Notes: a model not told the origin generated them from the sequence alone. Shown: positions 23,658-32,545, counted from the stretch's first letter. The stretch: 35,881 bases of DNA from CAZZCP01 sp964653235 (GCA_964653235.1 CAZZCP010000017.1:1-35881); one strand, 5' to 3'. Numbers and translations: made by a program.

Positions 23658-24299
23658 CTAATCCACCAAATAAAGTAGCGGGAACAAATAAATCCAAACC
23701 AAATCGACCAAATGCCAAAAAATACCAACACCCTCAACACCGGTCCAATGCTTTGGCCCATACCAGCCTTTTGAAACCCGAATGAACATCCATGCAATCA
23801 GACCCATACCAATGAACACATGAAGTCCGTGCAGGCCTGTTAACAAATAATAAAATGAAAAGTAGAGGGCCAAGTTAGCGGGCTCAGGGTTTTCCATCGA
23901 AAAGAAAAAACCAGGCTTTAGGCCCAGGTGAAGTTTGTGTTCGTATTCAAAATACTTCACTACCATAAAAATAATGCCGCAAACAAAAGTGGTAGCCAGA
24001 GTCACCAATGACATTTTTCGGTTGTTCACTCGTATATAGTAGATCGCTAAAGCCATGGTCAATGAACTAAAAAGAAGAACTCCAGTGTTCAAGGTTCCGA
24101 GTTTGACCTCGGTGTACTTTGAACCTGCAAGAAAAACTTCGGGATAGATAGTCTTAAAAATCAAATAACCCATCACCAAGGCACCGAACATCATCATTTC
24201 GGTCACCATAAAGAGCCAAATGCCTTGCTTGCTCCCGTCGTATTCTTGGTCAGCATTGTCCCAATGATGACCATGTTCATGAACTCTAGCGGTACTCAT
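23658..24299 (-). CDS. ctaE: Cytochrome c oxidase subunit III
   Basis: 213 residues. I chose ATG 24299 with GGAGG 6 bases upstream over a longer frame; it overlaps subunit I by 14 nt. Five membrane helices, HEHGHHWDNA at the N-terminus, and the family core FYYLLTGLHGLHVFIGM (about 144-160) and FWHLVDLVWIYLFPLLYL at the end. A Glu of the conserved proton-relay region is visible in VTEMMMFGAL. This is the short five-helix form found in caa3 oxidases. Confidence 0.95.
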   Translation of the reverse strand: MSTARVHEHGHHWDNADQEYDGSKQGIWLFMVTEMMMFGALVMGYLIFKTIYPEVFLAGSKYTEVKLGTLNTGVLLFSSLTMALAIYYIRVNNRKMSLVTLATTFVCGIIFMVVKYFEYEHKLHLGLKPGFFFSMENPEPANLALYFSFYYLLTGLHGLHVFIGMGLIAWMFIRVSKGWYGPKHWTGVEGVGIFWHLVDLVWIYLFPLLYLVD

Positions 24300-25866
24300 A
24301 AGGTCCTCCACTTACCACAGGTTGCTCGTCAAAGTTGTGATGGTGAGGAGGAGAAGAAGCTTTCCATTCAAGAGTTGTTGATCCCCAAGGATTCGCAGGG
24401 GCTTTTTCTCCCTTTAACAAACCATGAATGATGCAAGTCAAAGAGACCAAGAAACCTGCACCGATCAACCAGGACCCAACAGTTGAAATCGTATTCAATG
24501 CCTCATACTCAGGGAGATAGTTAAAATATCTTCTCGGCATTCCCATCGCTCCCAAAACAAACTGTGGAAAAAATGTGACATTAAAGCCGATAAAGATCAA
24601 TACAAAGGACATACGAGCTAGGCCTTCACTGTGCATTTTGCCAAACATTTTGGGAAACCAATGATAAATCGCCCCAACCAATGCAAATAAACTACCACCC
24701 ACCATCACATAGTGAAAGTGTGCGACAACAAAGTAGGTGTCATGAAAGTGAATATCGAGCCCCACGGTTGCCAGCATGATTCCGGTCACACCACCAATCG
24801 TAAATACAAATAGAAAGCCAATGGCATAGAGCATAGGAGCTTTGAGTTGCACCGAGCCCTTATACATAGTCGCTACCCAATTGAAGGTTTTAATCGCTGT
24901 AGGCACACCCACCAGCATGGTGATAACCGAGAATACAATCCCAGCAACTCCTGATTGCCCAGAGACAAACATATGGTGACCCCAGACAAAGAAACTCACT
25001 GCTGCAATCGCAAGACTCGAGTAAGCAATTGCTGTATAACCAAAAATAGTTTTCTTTGAGTAGGTTGTAATCAGCTCAGAGATAATTCCCATGGCAGGAA
25101 GAATCATGATGTAAACCGCAGGGTGAGAGTAGAACCAGAAAAAGTGCTGATACAAAACCGGGTCGCCACCTAAACTTGGATCAAAAATCCCGACACCCAT
25201 GGTTTTTTCTGCAATCAAAAGAAGAAGAGTAATACCCAAAACAGGAGTGGCAAGAATCTGAATGATTGCAGTGGAGTAAAGGCCCCATACAAAAAGCGGC
25301 ATGCGCTTCATGGTCATGCCAGGTGCTCTTAATTTGTGAACGGTAACGATAAAGTTCAATCCGGTGACCACCGAAGACATTCCCATAATGAATGCCCCTA
25401 AAGTTACGTTGATGATCGCAGAATCATTCGAAACACTATAAGGAGTATAAAATGTCCAGCCGCCATCAGCGCCGCCAAAAAACAGAGAGCTAAAAGTCAC
25501 GATGGCACCAAACATCAAGAGGTACCAACTAAAGAGGTTTAACCTCGGAAAGGCAACATCGGCTGCACCAATGTGCAAAGGTAAAAAGAAGTTGCCAAAG
25601 ATGGCTGGAATTCCTGGGACAATCACCATAAAGACCATAATGGCCCCATGATAGGTCATGTACTGATTGTAAGTTTGAGAGTTAAAAAGTTGTTGCCCCT
25701 CGAACATCAATTCTGCTCTTAACAAAAGAGCAAAAATTCCGCCCACCAAGAAGAACAACAAGATCGAAATCATATACATGATTCCAATTCTCTTGTGATC
25801 GAGCGTGGTCAACCAAGACCAGAGCCCTTTTTCATGATTTAAATAGTTTGCACCTGAAGCTGCCAT
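24286..25866 (-). CDS. ctaD: Cytochrome c oxidase subunit I, A2-type
   Basis: 526 residues, twelve helices. Heme and CuB ligands are present: His in MTYHGAIMVF, YSHPAVYIMILP (His-Tyr pair), GHHMFVSG, and HDTYFVVAHFHYVM. The Glu of HPEVY in A1-type enzymes is missing; YSHPAVY with Tyr-Ser is the hallmark of A2-type oxidases. TAIKTFNW carries the K-channel Lys. It reduces oxygen to water and pumps protons in the inner membrane. The C-terminus is His-rich. The RBS for subunit III lies inside its last codons. Confidence 0.96.
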   Translation of the reverse strand: MAASGANYLNHEKGLWSWLTTLDHKRIGIMYMISILLFFLVGGIFALLLRAELMFEGQQLFNSQTYNQYMTYHGAIMVFMVIVPGIPAIFGNFFLPLHIGAADVAFPRLNLFSWYLLMFGAIVTFSSLFFGGADGGWTFYTPYSVSNDSAIINVTLGAFIMGMSSVVTGLNFIVTVHKLRAPGMTMKRMPLFVWGLYSTAIIQILATPVLGITLLLLIAEKTMGVGIFDPSLGGDPVLYQHFFWFYSHPAVYIMILPAMGIISELITTYSKKTIFGYTAIAYSSLAIAAVSFFVWGHHMFVSGQSGVAGIVFSVITMLVGVPTAIKTFNWVATMYKGSVQLKAPMLYAIGFLFVFTIGGVTGIMLATVGLDIHFHDTYFVVAHFHYVMVGGSLFALVGAIYHWFPKMFGKMHSEGLARMSFVLIFIGFNVTFFPQFVLGAMGMPRRYFNYLPEYEALNTISTVGSWLIGAGFLVSLTCIIHGLLKGEKAPANPWGSTTLEWKASSPPHHHNFDEQPVVSGGPYEYR

Positions 25867-25875
25867 TTTTTACTC

Positions 25876-26823
25876 CTATTGAACCGACTTTATATATTCA
25901 ATTAAGTATCTTACTTCATCTTCACTGATTACGCCCTGATACGGAGGCATAACCGGCTGTCTACCCTTCACTATCTTCAACTGAGCATTTAGTATCGACT
26001 CGCGAATGTAGTTTTCATCGGCAACTACGCTTGAGCCATCTGTAAATTCTCTTTTCTTACCAACCAATCCTTTAAAGGTGGGTCCGTTCATTGCATTGTT
26101 GCCATCGACAGAGTGGCAAGTATTACAACTTCTTGTAATATAGAGTTTTTGCCCTTTTTCTATTGGGGTTAGCTCTTTGAGTTCTTTGCCTTTGAGCCAA
26201 GCATCAAACTCATTTTGCGGCAATGCAATCAGCTTTGCCAACATGCCCGAGTGAGACATTCCGCAATACTCGGTACAAAATACTTGATAGGTCCCAGGCT
26301 CTTTCACTTCAAACCAGAGGGATGAATACTTGCCTGGTACTGCATCTTGTTTCACCCGAAAACTAGGAATGTAAAAACTGTGAATCACATCTTTTGATGT
26401 CATCAATAGTTTTACCGGACGATTGGCGGGAACATAGATTTCTCCCGATGCGGTTCGACCACTATTATATTCAAAATCCCAACCCCATTTGTAGCCTTTT
26501 ACATAAATTTCATAGGCATTGTCTGGAATATCACGCATTTCATGATAAACCTTCCAGCCCCAAGCAAAGCACACCATAAAGAGTACGAAGGGAATAAAAC
26601 TCCACAAAAACTCAGCGGTATTGTTATGGGTTATGTACGCGGTTTTATCGTTTTCAGATTTTCTGCGGTACTTAAAAACAAAATACAACATTCCAAAAAT
26701 AACCAAGGCAGATGCCACGGCACTAATAATCAGTAGAAACAAATAAAGATTGTCATAACTCTCGGCGATTTTCGTCGCTTGAGGCGGCATAAAGGTACTC
26801 GCTTCTGCTACAGACCAAAACAT
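25876..26823 (-). CDS. ctaC: Cytochrome c oxidase subunit II with fused cytochrome c (caa3 type)
   Basis: 315 residues. Two membrane helices (about 26-49 and 70-88), then the cupredoxin domain with DVIHSFYIPSFRVKQDAVPG (150-169) and the CuA site CTEYCGMSHSGM (about 184-195). After that comes a cytochrome c domain with CNTCH (about 228-232) and MPPY as the distal Met. Fusion of cytochrome c to subunit II defines caa3 oxidases. The Trp-rich KGYKWGWDFEY is the electron-entry aromatic region. ATG starts one base after the SCO stop. Confidence 0.95.
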   Translation of the reverse strand: MFWSVAEASTFMPPQATKIAESYDNLYLFLLIISAVASALVIFGMLYFVFKYRRKSENDKTAYITHNNTAEFLWSFIPFVLFMVCFAWGWKVYHEMRDIPDNAYEIYVKGYKWGWDFEYNSGRTASGEIYVPANRPVKLLMTSKDVIHSFYIPSFRVKQDAVPGKYSSLWFEVKEPGTYQVFCTEYCGMSHSGMLAKLIALPQNEFDAWLKGKELKELTPIEKGQKLYITRSCNTCHSVDGNNAMNGPTFKGLVGKKREFTDGSSVVADENYIRESILNAQLKIVKGRQPVMPPYQGVISEDEVRYLIEYIKSVQ

Positions 26824-26824
26824 G

Positions 26825-27643
26825 TTAGCTCACTCCTTCTCGTTTTCTTACCCACCAAAATCTTCCTAGGAATAAGAAAAGAACAATTGCAGTAAAAGAC
26901 ATCCCTGCTCTCATAATATGAAAAGCATAAAATGCATATCCTCTTTTTTCAGGATCGTATTGAAAGCAAAATAGCGTGATTTTATCGAGAACGCCACCTA
27001 CTTTGCCATTCGATGCCTCGACCAAAGACAACCGAACTGTTTTAGGTTGAAATGAAATCCCATAGAGATAGCGAGTGATTTTACCCTCAGGGCTCATTAC
27101 AGTAGCCGCTGCAGAGTGTGCCCACTCTTTTTGCTCTTCAACCCATTTATATTTAAAACCAACTTGCGCCGCTAATTTTTTGATATTTTCTTCAGTACCG
27201 GTTAAGAAATGCCAACCCCTTGCGGCACCTTCACGCCCGTATTCTTTGAGGTAGTTTTGTTTTTTAGCATTGGCCACCACAGGCGTCTCAGATGGATCGA
27301 TACTGACTTGAATCACTTCAAACTCATCTCCCACAGTCCAGTCCATATCTTTAAAGGCATCAGTTAAGCCATTAATATGAAAATTGCAAAGGCTGGGGCA
27401 AGTGTAGTAGACCAAGCTCAATAAAATTGGTTTGTTCTTAGAAAAGTAAAGAGACAATGGTACTTCTTCAGCCTTTTCATTCTTAAAAGTTAAGGAGAGA
27501 TCGATTTTATCTCCCAATTTTTCATCAATTCCTACATCTTTGAGCTCAGGCCGCACTTCATTATAGGTGCGGTCTTTTTGCAGAAAGCTTTGTGCTTCAG
27601 CAAAAAAACTCATTAAAAATAGAAAGACGAAAAACTTTTTCAT
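26825..27643 (-). CDS. SCO1/SenC copper chaperone
   Basis: 272 residues. Signal peptide 1-17, thioredoxin-fold domain with YYTCPSLCNFHI (about 78-89) giving CxxxC, and the third Cu ligand His in WAHSAAATVMSPEG (about 169-182). A C-terminal membrane helix (about 243-262) is unusual for SCO, which is normally anchored at the N-terminus. SCO loads copper into CuA of subunit II. Placed directly upstream of subunit II. Confidence 0.92.
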   Translation of the reverse strand: MKKFFVFLFLMSFFAEAQSFLQKDRTYNEVRPELKDVGIDEKLGDKIDLSLTFKNEKAEEVPLSLYFSKNKPILLSLVYYTCPSLCNFHINGLTDAFKDMDWTVGDEFEVIQVSIDPSETPVVANAKKQNYLKEYGREGAARGWHFLTGTEENIKKLAAQVGFKYKWVEEQKEWAHSAAATVMSPEGKITRYLYGISFQPKTVRLSLVEASNGKVGGVLDKITLFCFQYDPEKRGYAFYAFHIMRAGMSFTAIVLFLFLGRFWWVRKREGVS

Positions 27644-27813
27644 TGAGCCTCTTGCTGTTGCATCTCGGCCTCTTTGGCTTCTTTGCCAATTTGATCGATT
27701 TTCTCAACCCCAGGGCTCATAAATGCGATGTAAACCATAAAAACTAGAACGACTAGCATCGAAAAGGTAAGTGCGACATATCCGCCTTTTTCACTGTGAT
27801 CAACATGGCCCAT
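27640..27813 (-). CDS. Small single-helix membrane protein, first gene of the cox operon
   Basis: 57 residues from ATG 27813 with AAAGGAG about 6 bases upstream. MGHVDHSEKGG, then a membrane helix YVALTFSMLVVLVFMVYIAF (12-31), then a charged tail rich in Lys, Glu and Gln. The stop overlaps the SCO start (ATGA), so it is translated with the operon. It resembles the small CtaG/CyoE-neighbour or FixQ-type helper proteins found beside oxidases, but no family can be named. Confidence 0.75.
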   Translation of the reverse strand: MGHVDHSEKGGYVALTFSMLVVLVFMVYIAFMSPGVEKIDQIGKEAKEAEMQQQEAQ

Positions 27814-27923
27814 TGAAACTCCTTTTGGTACTTTTACAAAGTAATCTTATACATCAAAAATCACAAGAATTCCCGATAGATGAAAAGCTTTGCCGAAAAG
27901 GCATTCATGCTTTGTTTAGATTC

Positions 27924-28661
27924 TTATGGACCATGAATCTCAGACTGATTCATTAAAAAGTCAAAATGAAAACCATTCTCTCTGAGCCATTTTTTTTGCG
28001 CTTTGTAATTGGGGCAATATCGCTCTACCAGAGTCCAAAACTCAGAGGAGTGATTCATGTAGACCAAGTGACTCAACTCGTGAACAATCACATAATCGAT
28101 CACATTTAGTGGCGCGGCAATCAAACGCCAATTAAAGCAAATATGCCCTTTGCTACTGCAACTCCCCCATCTAGACTTCATTGAGCGAAAGCGAATCTTT
28201 GCAGGAAGCACTTGCATCTGTTTTGCATAAGAATAGGTGCGATGCAAAATAATCTCTTCAGCTTGCTGTCGATAAAACTTTAAGATTTTTTCTTTGATCT
28301 GAGCTTCTTCTAAAGGATTTTTAAAGATGCAGAACAACTCATTCTTTTTTAAACTCAGAGACTCTTTTCTTTCTGCGTCAAAAAAAATCCTCAAACTCAA
28401 ATACTCCCCTAAAAGAGGAAGCCTAGCTCCATGGCTAAACTCGGCTTTTGGATATCTCTGCTTTAGGCTCTCAAACTCTGCCAGCTGCTTTTCTATCCAG
28501 GGCTCAGCCTGTTCTAAAAAAAGCCGAAGATCTCTTTGCCGACAAGTGACCCAAGAGGTGAGCTTGATTTTTTGATTGGGGTAAACTTTGACATTTATGC
28601 CACGGTAAAAGGCTTTTCTATCAATCTCAATTTTCCAATCTTTGAACTTGAAGCTTTCCAA
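27924..28661 (-). CDS. YgjP-like zinc metalloprotein (DUF45)
   Basis: 245 residues, TTG start, divergent from the kinase gene by only 15 bp. The C-terminal zinc-protease core VIVHELSHLVYMNHSSEFW (188-206) contains HELSH with a third His in NHSSEFW, followed by VERYCPNYKAQKKWLRENG. MKSRWGSCSSKG before it is a further family hallmark. The enzymatic activity of this family is not settled; a UTP-pyrophosphatase role has been proposed for one member. Cytoplasmic, no signal peptide. Confidence 0.9.
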   Translation of the reverse strand: MESFKFKDWKIEIDRKAFYRGINVKVYPNQKIKLTSWVTCRQRDLRLFLEQAEPWIEKQLAEFESLKQRYPKAEFSHGARLPLLGEYLSLRIFFDAERKESLSLKKNELFCIFKNPLEEAQIKEKILKFYRQQAEEIILHRTYSYAKQMQVLPAKIRFRSMKSRWGSCSSKGHICFNWRLIAAPLNVIDYVIVHELSHLVYMNHSSEFWTLVERYCPNYKAQKKWLRENGFHFDFLMNQSEIHGP

Positions 28662-28676
28662 TATAGTATTCTTAAC

Positions 28677-29624
28677 ATGAGTAAAAAGAGCCTGCCCAGT
28701 TTTTATGATTTGCAGCCTGAAGATATTTTATCAGCTGTTGAAAAACTAGGTTTTGAAATCACTGGCCGTTGCCTGCAACTGAACTCTTATGAAAACCGTG
28801 TTTTTGAGATTGAACTTGAGAGCAAAGAAAAAATTATTGTTAAATTTTATCGACCTCAAAGATGGTCTAAGCAAGCCATTCTCGAAGAATTTGATTTTCT
28901 TGAAGACCTTAAAAGAGAGGATTTTCCTGTCACCTGCCCTCATCGCGATGTAAATGGGGAGAGAGTTTTTGAACAATCTCAAATCTATTATGCCTGCTTT
29001 CCTAAGATTTTTGGCAGAATGCCAGATGAGCTCTTAGAGCCCGACTTAAAGAAAATAGGGCGTCGATTGGCACAATTGCACAGCATAGGTGAGCAAAAAT
29101 CAGTGCAACATCGACAAGAATTTTCAGCTGCAAGTATGGGCGATAAAGCAATCGAAATTCTCGAAGATTGGGTTCGGCCAGAGATGAGATCAAGATATTT
29201 TGAAGCTGCACACTCTGTGCTAGACGCGCTTGATCAAGTAATGGCAGATACCCGCTTACAAAGAATTCATGGTGACTGTCACCGCGGAAATTTACTCAAT
29301 GATGGCAAAAACTTCTTTTTTGTCGATTTTGACGACTTCGGAATGGGTCCCGTTGCTCAAGACATATGGATGCTTGCTGCGGGCATGGATGAAGCAGGAT
29401 TAAATGATCTATTGTCTGGTTATGAAGAGCTGCGGGTTTTTCCGAAAGAACAGTTGGCTTGGCTTGAACTTTTGCGCGGTTTAAGAATCATCCACTACGC
29501 CTCTTGGATTGCAAAAAGATGGAGTGATCCCAGTTTTCCACGGCTTTTTCCACAATTTGAAACTTCCAATTATTGGGCCGAAGAAACCGAGGCCCTAGAG
29601 CGAATTGCCTGGCAAAATACATAA
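28677..29624 (+). CDS. srkA: SrkA/YihE-type stress-response Ser/Thr kinase
   Basis: 315 residues. I chose ATG 28677; the longer frame runs back into the divergent gene. It has a phosphotransferase (APH) fold: ENRVFEIELESKEKIIVKFYRP carries the nucleotide-binding Lys (about residues 35-56), RIHGDCHRGNLL (about 199-210) gives the catalytic HGDxHxxN, and FFVDFDDFGMGPVAQDIW holds the metal-binding DFD. Length and motifs fit SrkA (about 328 aa), known in E. coli for stress survival. Confidence 0.9.
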   Translation: MSKKSLPSFYDLQPEDILSAVEKLGFEITGRCLQLNSYENRVFEIELESKEKIIVKFYRPQRWSKQAILEEFDFLEDLKREDFPVTCPHRDVNGERVFEQSQIYYACFPKIFGRMPDELLEPDLKKIGRRLAQLHSIGEQKSVQHRQEFSAASMGDKAIEILEDWVRPEMRSRYFEAAHSVLDALDQVMADTRLQRIHGDCHRGNLLNDGKNFFFVDFDDFGMGPVAQDIWMLAAGMDEAGLNDLLSGYEELRVFPKEQLAWLELLRGLRIIHYASWIAKRWSDPSFPRLFPQFETSNYWAEETEALERIAWQNT

Positions 29625-29671
29625 GGGCCAGCCTCTTAACTGTCCCCCAGAAAAATACATTTAAGTATTTG

Positions 29672-30193
29672 TTATAACTGAGCTTCTACTGCATCCTTTG
29701 CGATTTTAAGAAGCCGAGACTGAAGCTCTTCTGCTACCTCTCGGTCTTTCTCTAGAAGCGGAAAGACCACGTGCCGAACGTAGCATCCTTGATCGCTCAA
29801 CACCATACGAAGTACTTTAGATGAATTCTCAACATATAGTCCTAGGCGGCCAGGGGGGGCCATCATCATGCATACAATGTGATGAAATTCTTCAACAAGC
29901 TCCACATCGGCAAGTTGTGCAGCCATTGAACCAAGCTGAAGCGCCTCAAATTTATCGAGTAAAATTTCTTGAGTCTCAACAAACTCAACACCCGGATCAG
30001 AGATGCCATATGGATTGTTTAAAAAATAGTGACTCACTTTTAGCTTTGAGCCCTCTAACAATTCTACAGAATAAACCAGATGGGCTTGCTCCTCTTGCGA
30101 GTAGAAGCTGCTTCCCGTTCTTGCGATGATGTTTTCTGCTGCACTCGCACCGATGGCGAATACGCTAAGTAGTGTAAATAATAAAGTTTTCAT
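29672..30193 (-). CDS. Exported hypothetical protein
   Basis: 173 residues. Signal peptide 1-18 (MKTLLFTLLSVFAIGASA, then A). The mature part is mixed alpha/beta with two cysteines (Cys108 in HHIVCMMM and Cys137 in DQGCYVRH) that may pair. A Met-rich patch CMMMAPPG is noticeable. Not recognised. It converges on srkA and ends 48 bp from its stop. RBS AGGAGG is present 7 bases before ATG 30193. Confidence 0.75.
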   Translation of the reverse strand: MKTLLFTLLSVFAIGASAAENIIARTGSSFYSQEEQAHLVYSVELLEGSKLKVSHYFLNNPYGISDPGVEFVETQEILLDKFEALQLGSMAAQLADVELVEEFHHIVCMMMAPPGRLGLYVENSSKVLRMVLSDQGCYVRHVVFPLLEKDREVAEELQSRLLKIAKDAVEAQL

Positions 30194-30308
30194 AAAACCT
30201 CCTGTTTGTTTGTGTGAATTTCCCTACGGGATGAGATAATTTGTATTTTATTTTTAATATTTTGAATAATTATTTAAATTTATGGTGCGCTATTAAATAA
30301 ACTGATCC

Positions 30309-30483
30309 AGCTGCTCCCTTTTATTTCACTTCGGACGTCCGTCCGAGAGTAGATAAGTATCTAAAATGTTTTGTATACTCTGTCCGAGACTCTTGAGATT
30401 TTCATACATTCTCGGACCAGTCTCTTAGGTCATTGAAAGTGCGATTCAATTTTATAAAAAAAGTGAAATAAAAGGGAGCAGCT
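30309..30483. repeat. MITE-like 175-bp inverted-repeat element, copy 2
   Basis: Same ends and length as 7815-7989; here the 23-bp terminal inverted repeats are perfect. Inner hairpins: TTCGGAC/GTCCGAG (30330-30336 with 30341-30347) and GTCCGAG/CTCGGAC (30382-30388 with 30411-30417). It is 40 bp upstream of the SRP RNA promoter. The rest of 30194-30308 is AT-rich with nothing recognisable. Confidence 0.85.
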
Positions 30484-30523
30484 TAAAACTGAATGCAGTT
30501 TAGCGTTTTCAGCTATTGAGAAA

Positions 30524-30532
30524 TGTGATAAT
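30524..30532 (+). promoter_or_regulatory. Extended -10 promoter of the SRP RNA
   Basis: TGTGATAAT matches the extended -10 (TGnTATAAT) and lies about 7 bp before the predicted 5' end of the SRP RNA. The -35 is weak, which fits an extended -10 promoter. Confidence 0.55.
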
Positions 30533-30538
30533 TTCTGC

Positions 30539-30638
30539 CAGCGTCAGGTCCCATACAATAGGGCTTTAGAGAACCCCGCCAGGTCGGAAACGAAGCAACG
30601 GTATCTTAAGATCTATGTGCTATGGGCCGCCTGGCGCC
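30539..30638 (+). ncRNA. ffs: Signal recognition particle 4.5S-type RNA
   Basis: The apical domain is unmistakable: CAGGTCGGAAACGAAGCA equals the conserved CAGGTC...GAAGCA core that binds Ffh, with the tetraloop here GAAA closed by G-C instead of GGAA closed by C-G. The ends pair over long distance (GCGTCAGGTCCCATA at 30541 with TATGGGCCGCCTGGCGC). About 100 nt. It works with Ffh in co-translational targeting of membrane proteins. Directly upstream of dnaX, as in many bacteria. A T-run follows at 30639. Confidence 0.92.
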
Positions 30639-30646
30639 TTTTTTTC
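30639..30646 (+). terminator. U-run terminating the SRP RNA
   Basis: The long SRP stem ending GGCGCC is followed by TTTTTTTC, so the RNA's own stem acts as a terminator. dnaX starts 13 bases later and may also be reached by read-through. Confidence 0.55.
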
Positions 30647-30659
30647 TTGATGAGGTGAC

Positions 30660-32216
30660 ATGGCCTACCAAGTCATAGCCCGAAAGTGGCGATCTCAAAA
30701 TTTTGATCAAATCATCGGCCAAGAGCACATTGTCCAAACTCTAAAAAATGCTCTCGCCCAAGACCGATTGCCGCATGCACTTTTGTTTACAGGAACAAGA
30801 GGGGTAGGAAAAACCTCGGTTGCCCGACTCTTAGCAAAATCCATTCGCTGCCTTCAGCCTATTGATGGGGAGGCTTGCGGAGAGTGCAGCACCTGCCTTG
30901 AGACTTCGAGTCTTGATATTATGGAGATTGACGGTGCCTCCAACAATGGCGTCGATGCGATTCGAGAATTGCGCGATAGCGTTGGCTACCTTCCGGCCAA
31001 AGGAAAGTACAAAGTCTACATCATTGATGAAGTACACATGCTCTCGGTCAGTGCCTTCAATGCGCTTTTGAAAACTCTTGAAGAACCTCCTCCGCATGTG
31101 ATTTTTATTTTTGCCACCACTGAAGTTCACAAAATTCCGGCAACGATTTTGTCTCGTTGTCAGAGATTTGATTTTCGACGAATCCCTGCCCGTTTGATTC
31201 ATGAACACTTGGCCTACATCTGTAAGGCCGAAGAAATTACAGCCGACAATGATAGCCTTTGGGCAATCTCTCGCCAGGCCGACGGATCGATGCGAGATGC
31301 ACAGAGCTTGCTCGATCAGGCGATTAGCTTTTGTGGACAAGACCTAAAATACAATGAGCTTCAAGCGGTTTTAGGACTCAGCGATCGCGCTCTTTTAATC
31401 GATACATTGAAAGCTCTTTGTGAACGCGACACCAGAAAAGCACTCGATGTATTAAAGCGTCTGTTTCAATCTTCTTATGAGGCCAAAAACTTTTGTAAAG
31501 ATCTTTTAGAAGAACTTCGCCACCTTCTTTTGGTCAAACTTGAAATTGAAAATCTCGAAGAAGTTCTCGACCTTTCACAAGCTGAAATTCAAAGTCTTAA
31601 AGATTTGGCCAATGAACTCAATGAAGAAGACATTCACCTCTTGTTTGATATGACTTTAAAAGGCGCTTCTGATCTTCAACGAGCACAAGATCCCAATATA
31701 GTTCTTGAAGTTCTTTTACTGAGATTGGTTGCTGCCCCTCGGATTCTGCAGTTTTTTGCTTCTCCATCAGTCGAAACAAGCGCGACAACTGAAAAAAAAA
31801 CTCTGAAATCTGAAAAGAAAGTCTCTTTGACTGAAAAATGGAGAGACTTTATCGAACAACTGAAAAGCAAAGAGGCTTTGCTTGCCGCCAAGCTTGAAAA
31901 TTCTTCTCTGTTGAGTTTGCAAGACTCTGAGGTACAAATTGGCTTTTCAGAAAAACAAAAATTTTTACTGGAACAACTTTCAGAGAGCGAAACTGAAACC
32001 AAGTTGCAAAACTATCTCGAAGCTTTTTGGGGCTCAAAACTCAAGATTCAATGGCAAAAAAAGGCCGACAAACAGCTGAGTCCGAAAGAGATCAAAGAAC
32101 TCGAATTAAAAAAAGCAAAAGAAGAGATGATGGCCAAAATTAAGGCCAATCCTCTTTTACAAGCGACAGAAAAAACGTTTAAAACCAAAATAACAGCAAT
32201 CAAGGAGTTAAAATGA
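30660..32216 (+). CDS. dnaX: DNA polymerase III subunit gamma/tau
   Basis: 518 residues from ATG 30660 with GAGGTG upstream. Clamp-loader ATPase: Walker A GTRGVGKTS (about 45-53), zinc site with CGECSTC (about 76-82) and an earlier Cys, Walker B DEVHML (about 125-130), and CQRFDFRR with the sensor region (about 167-174). The C-terminal third is Lys/Glu-rich with a short tau-like domain ending in KKAKEEMMAKIKANPLLQ. It loads the beta sliding clamp. The stop overlaps the next start (ATGA). It is shorter than E. coli DnaX (643 aa). Confidence 0.96.
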   Translation: MAYQVIARKWRSQNFDQIIGQEHIVQTLKNALAQDRLPHALLFTGTRGVGKTSVARLLAKSIRCLQPIDGEACGECSTCLETSSLDIMEIDGASNNGVDAIRELRDSVGYLPAKGKYKVYIIDEVHMLSVSAFNALLKTLEEPPPHVIFIFATTEVHKIPATILSRCQRFDFRRIPARLIHEHLAYICKAEEITADNDSLWAISRQADGSMRDAQSLLDQAISFCGQDLKYNELQAVLGLSDRALLIDTLKALCERDTRKALDVLKRLFQSSYEAKNFCKDLLEELRHLLLVKLEIENLEEVLDLSQAEIQSLKDLANELNEEDIHLLFDMTLKGASDLQRAQDPNIVLEVLLLRLVAAPRILQFFASPSVETSATTEKKTLKSEKKVSLTEKWRDFIEQLKSKEALLAAKLENSSLLSLQDSEVQIGFSEKQKFLLEQLSESETETKLQNYLEAFWGSKLKIQWQKKADKQLSPKEIKELELKKAKEEMMAKIKANPLLQATEKTFKTKITAIKELK

Positions 32217-32545
32217 AAGGAATGCCACCAGGCGGTATGCAGCAGATGCTTCGCCAAGCCAACCAGATGCAAAGAAAGATTGAAAAATTGCAAGAAGAGC
32301 TCAAAGAGAGAACTTACTCTGCCAGTTCTGGCGGAGAGGCCGTTACTGCAACTGTAAAGGGCGAAAACCACATCGAAAGCTTGCAAATTTCTGATGACTT
32401 GGCACAATCTGAAGATAAGGAAATGCTGATCGATTTAATACGCCTTGCCTGCAACGAGGCTTTGCAAAAAGCCAAAAAAGATCACGATGAAGAAATGAAC
32501 AAGGTGACAGGTGGAATGGGCGGCATGTTTGGTGGATTGTATTAA
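32213..32545 (+). CDS. YbaB/EbfC nucleoid-associated protein
   Basis: 110 residues. Gly/Met/Gln-rich N-terminus (MKGMPPGGMQQMLRQANQMQ) leading into an amphipathic helix, and VTATVKGENHIESLQIS in the middle, then a Gly/Met-rich C-terminus (GGMGGMFGGLY). This is the EbfC family, which binds DNA as a dimer and is nearly always found between dnaX and recR. Overlaps dnaX by 4 nt and recR by 1 nt. Confidence 0.94.
   Translation: MKGMPPGGMQQMLRQANQMQRKIEKLQEELKERTYSASSGGEAVTATVKGENHIESLQISDDLAQSEDKEMLIDLIRLACNEALQKAKKDHDEEMNKVTGGMGGMFGGLY

Noticed and set aside
27841..27923. Promoter or terminator between YgjP and the oxidase operon
   Set aside because: TATAAG and TGCC/GGCA are visible but no convincing -35 or stable hairpin with a U-tract, so no site is called.
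30831..31340. 169-codon ORF antisense to dnaX
   Set aside because: Shadow of the dnaX coding frame; no RBS or recognisable domain.
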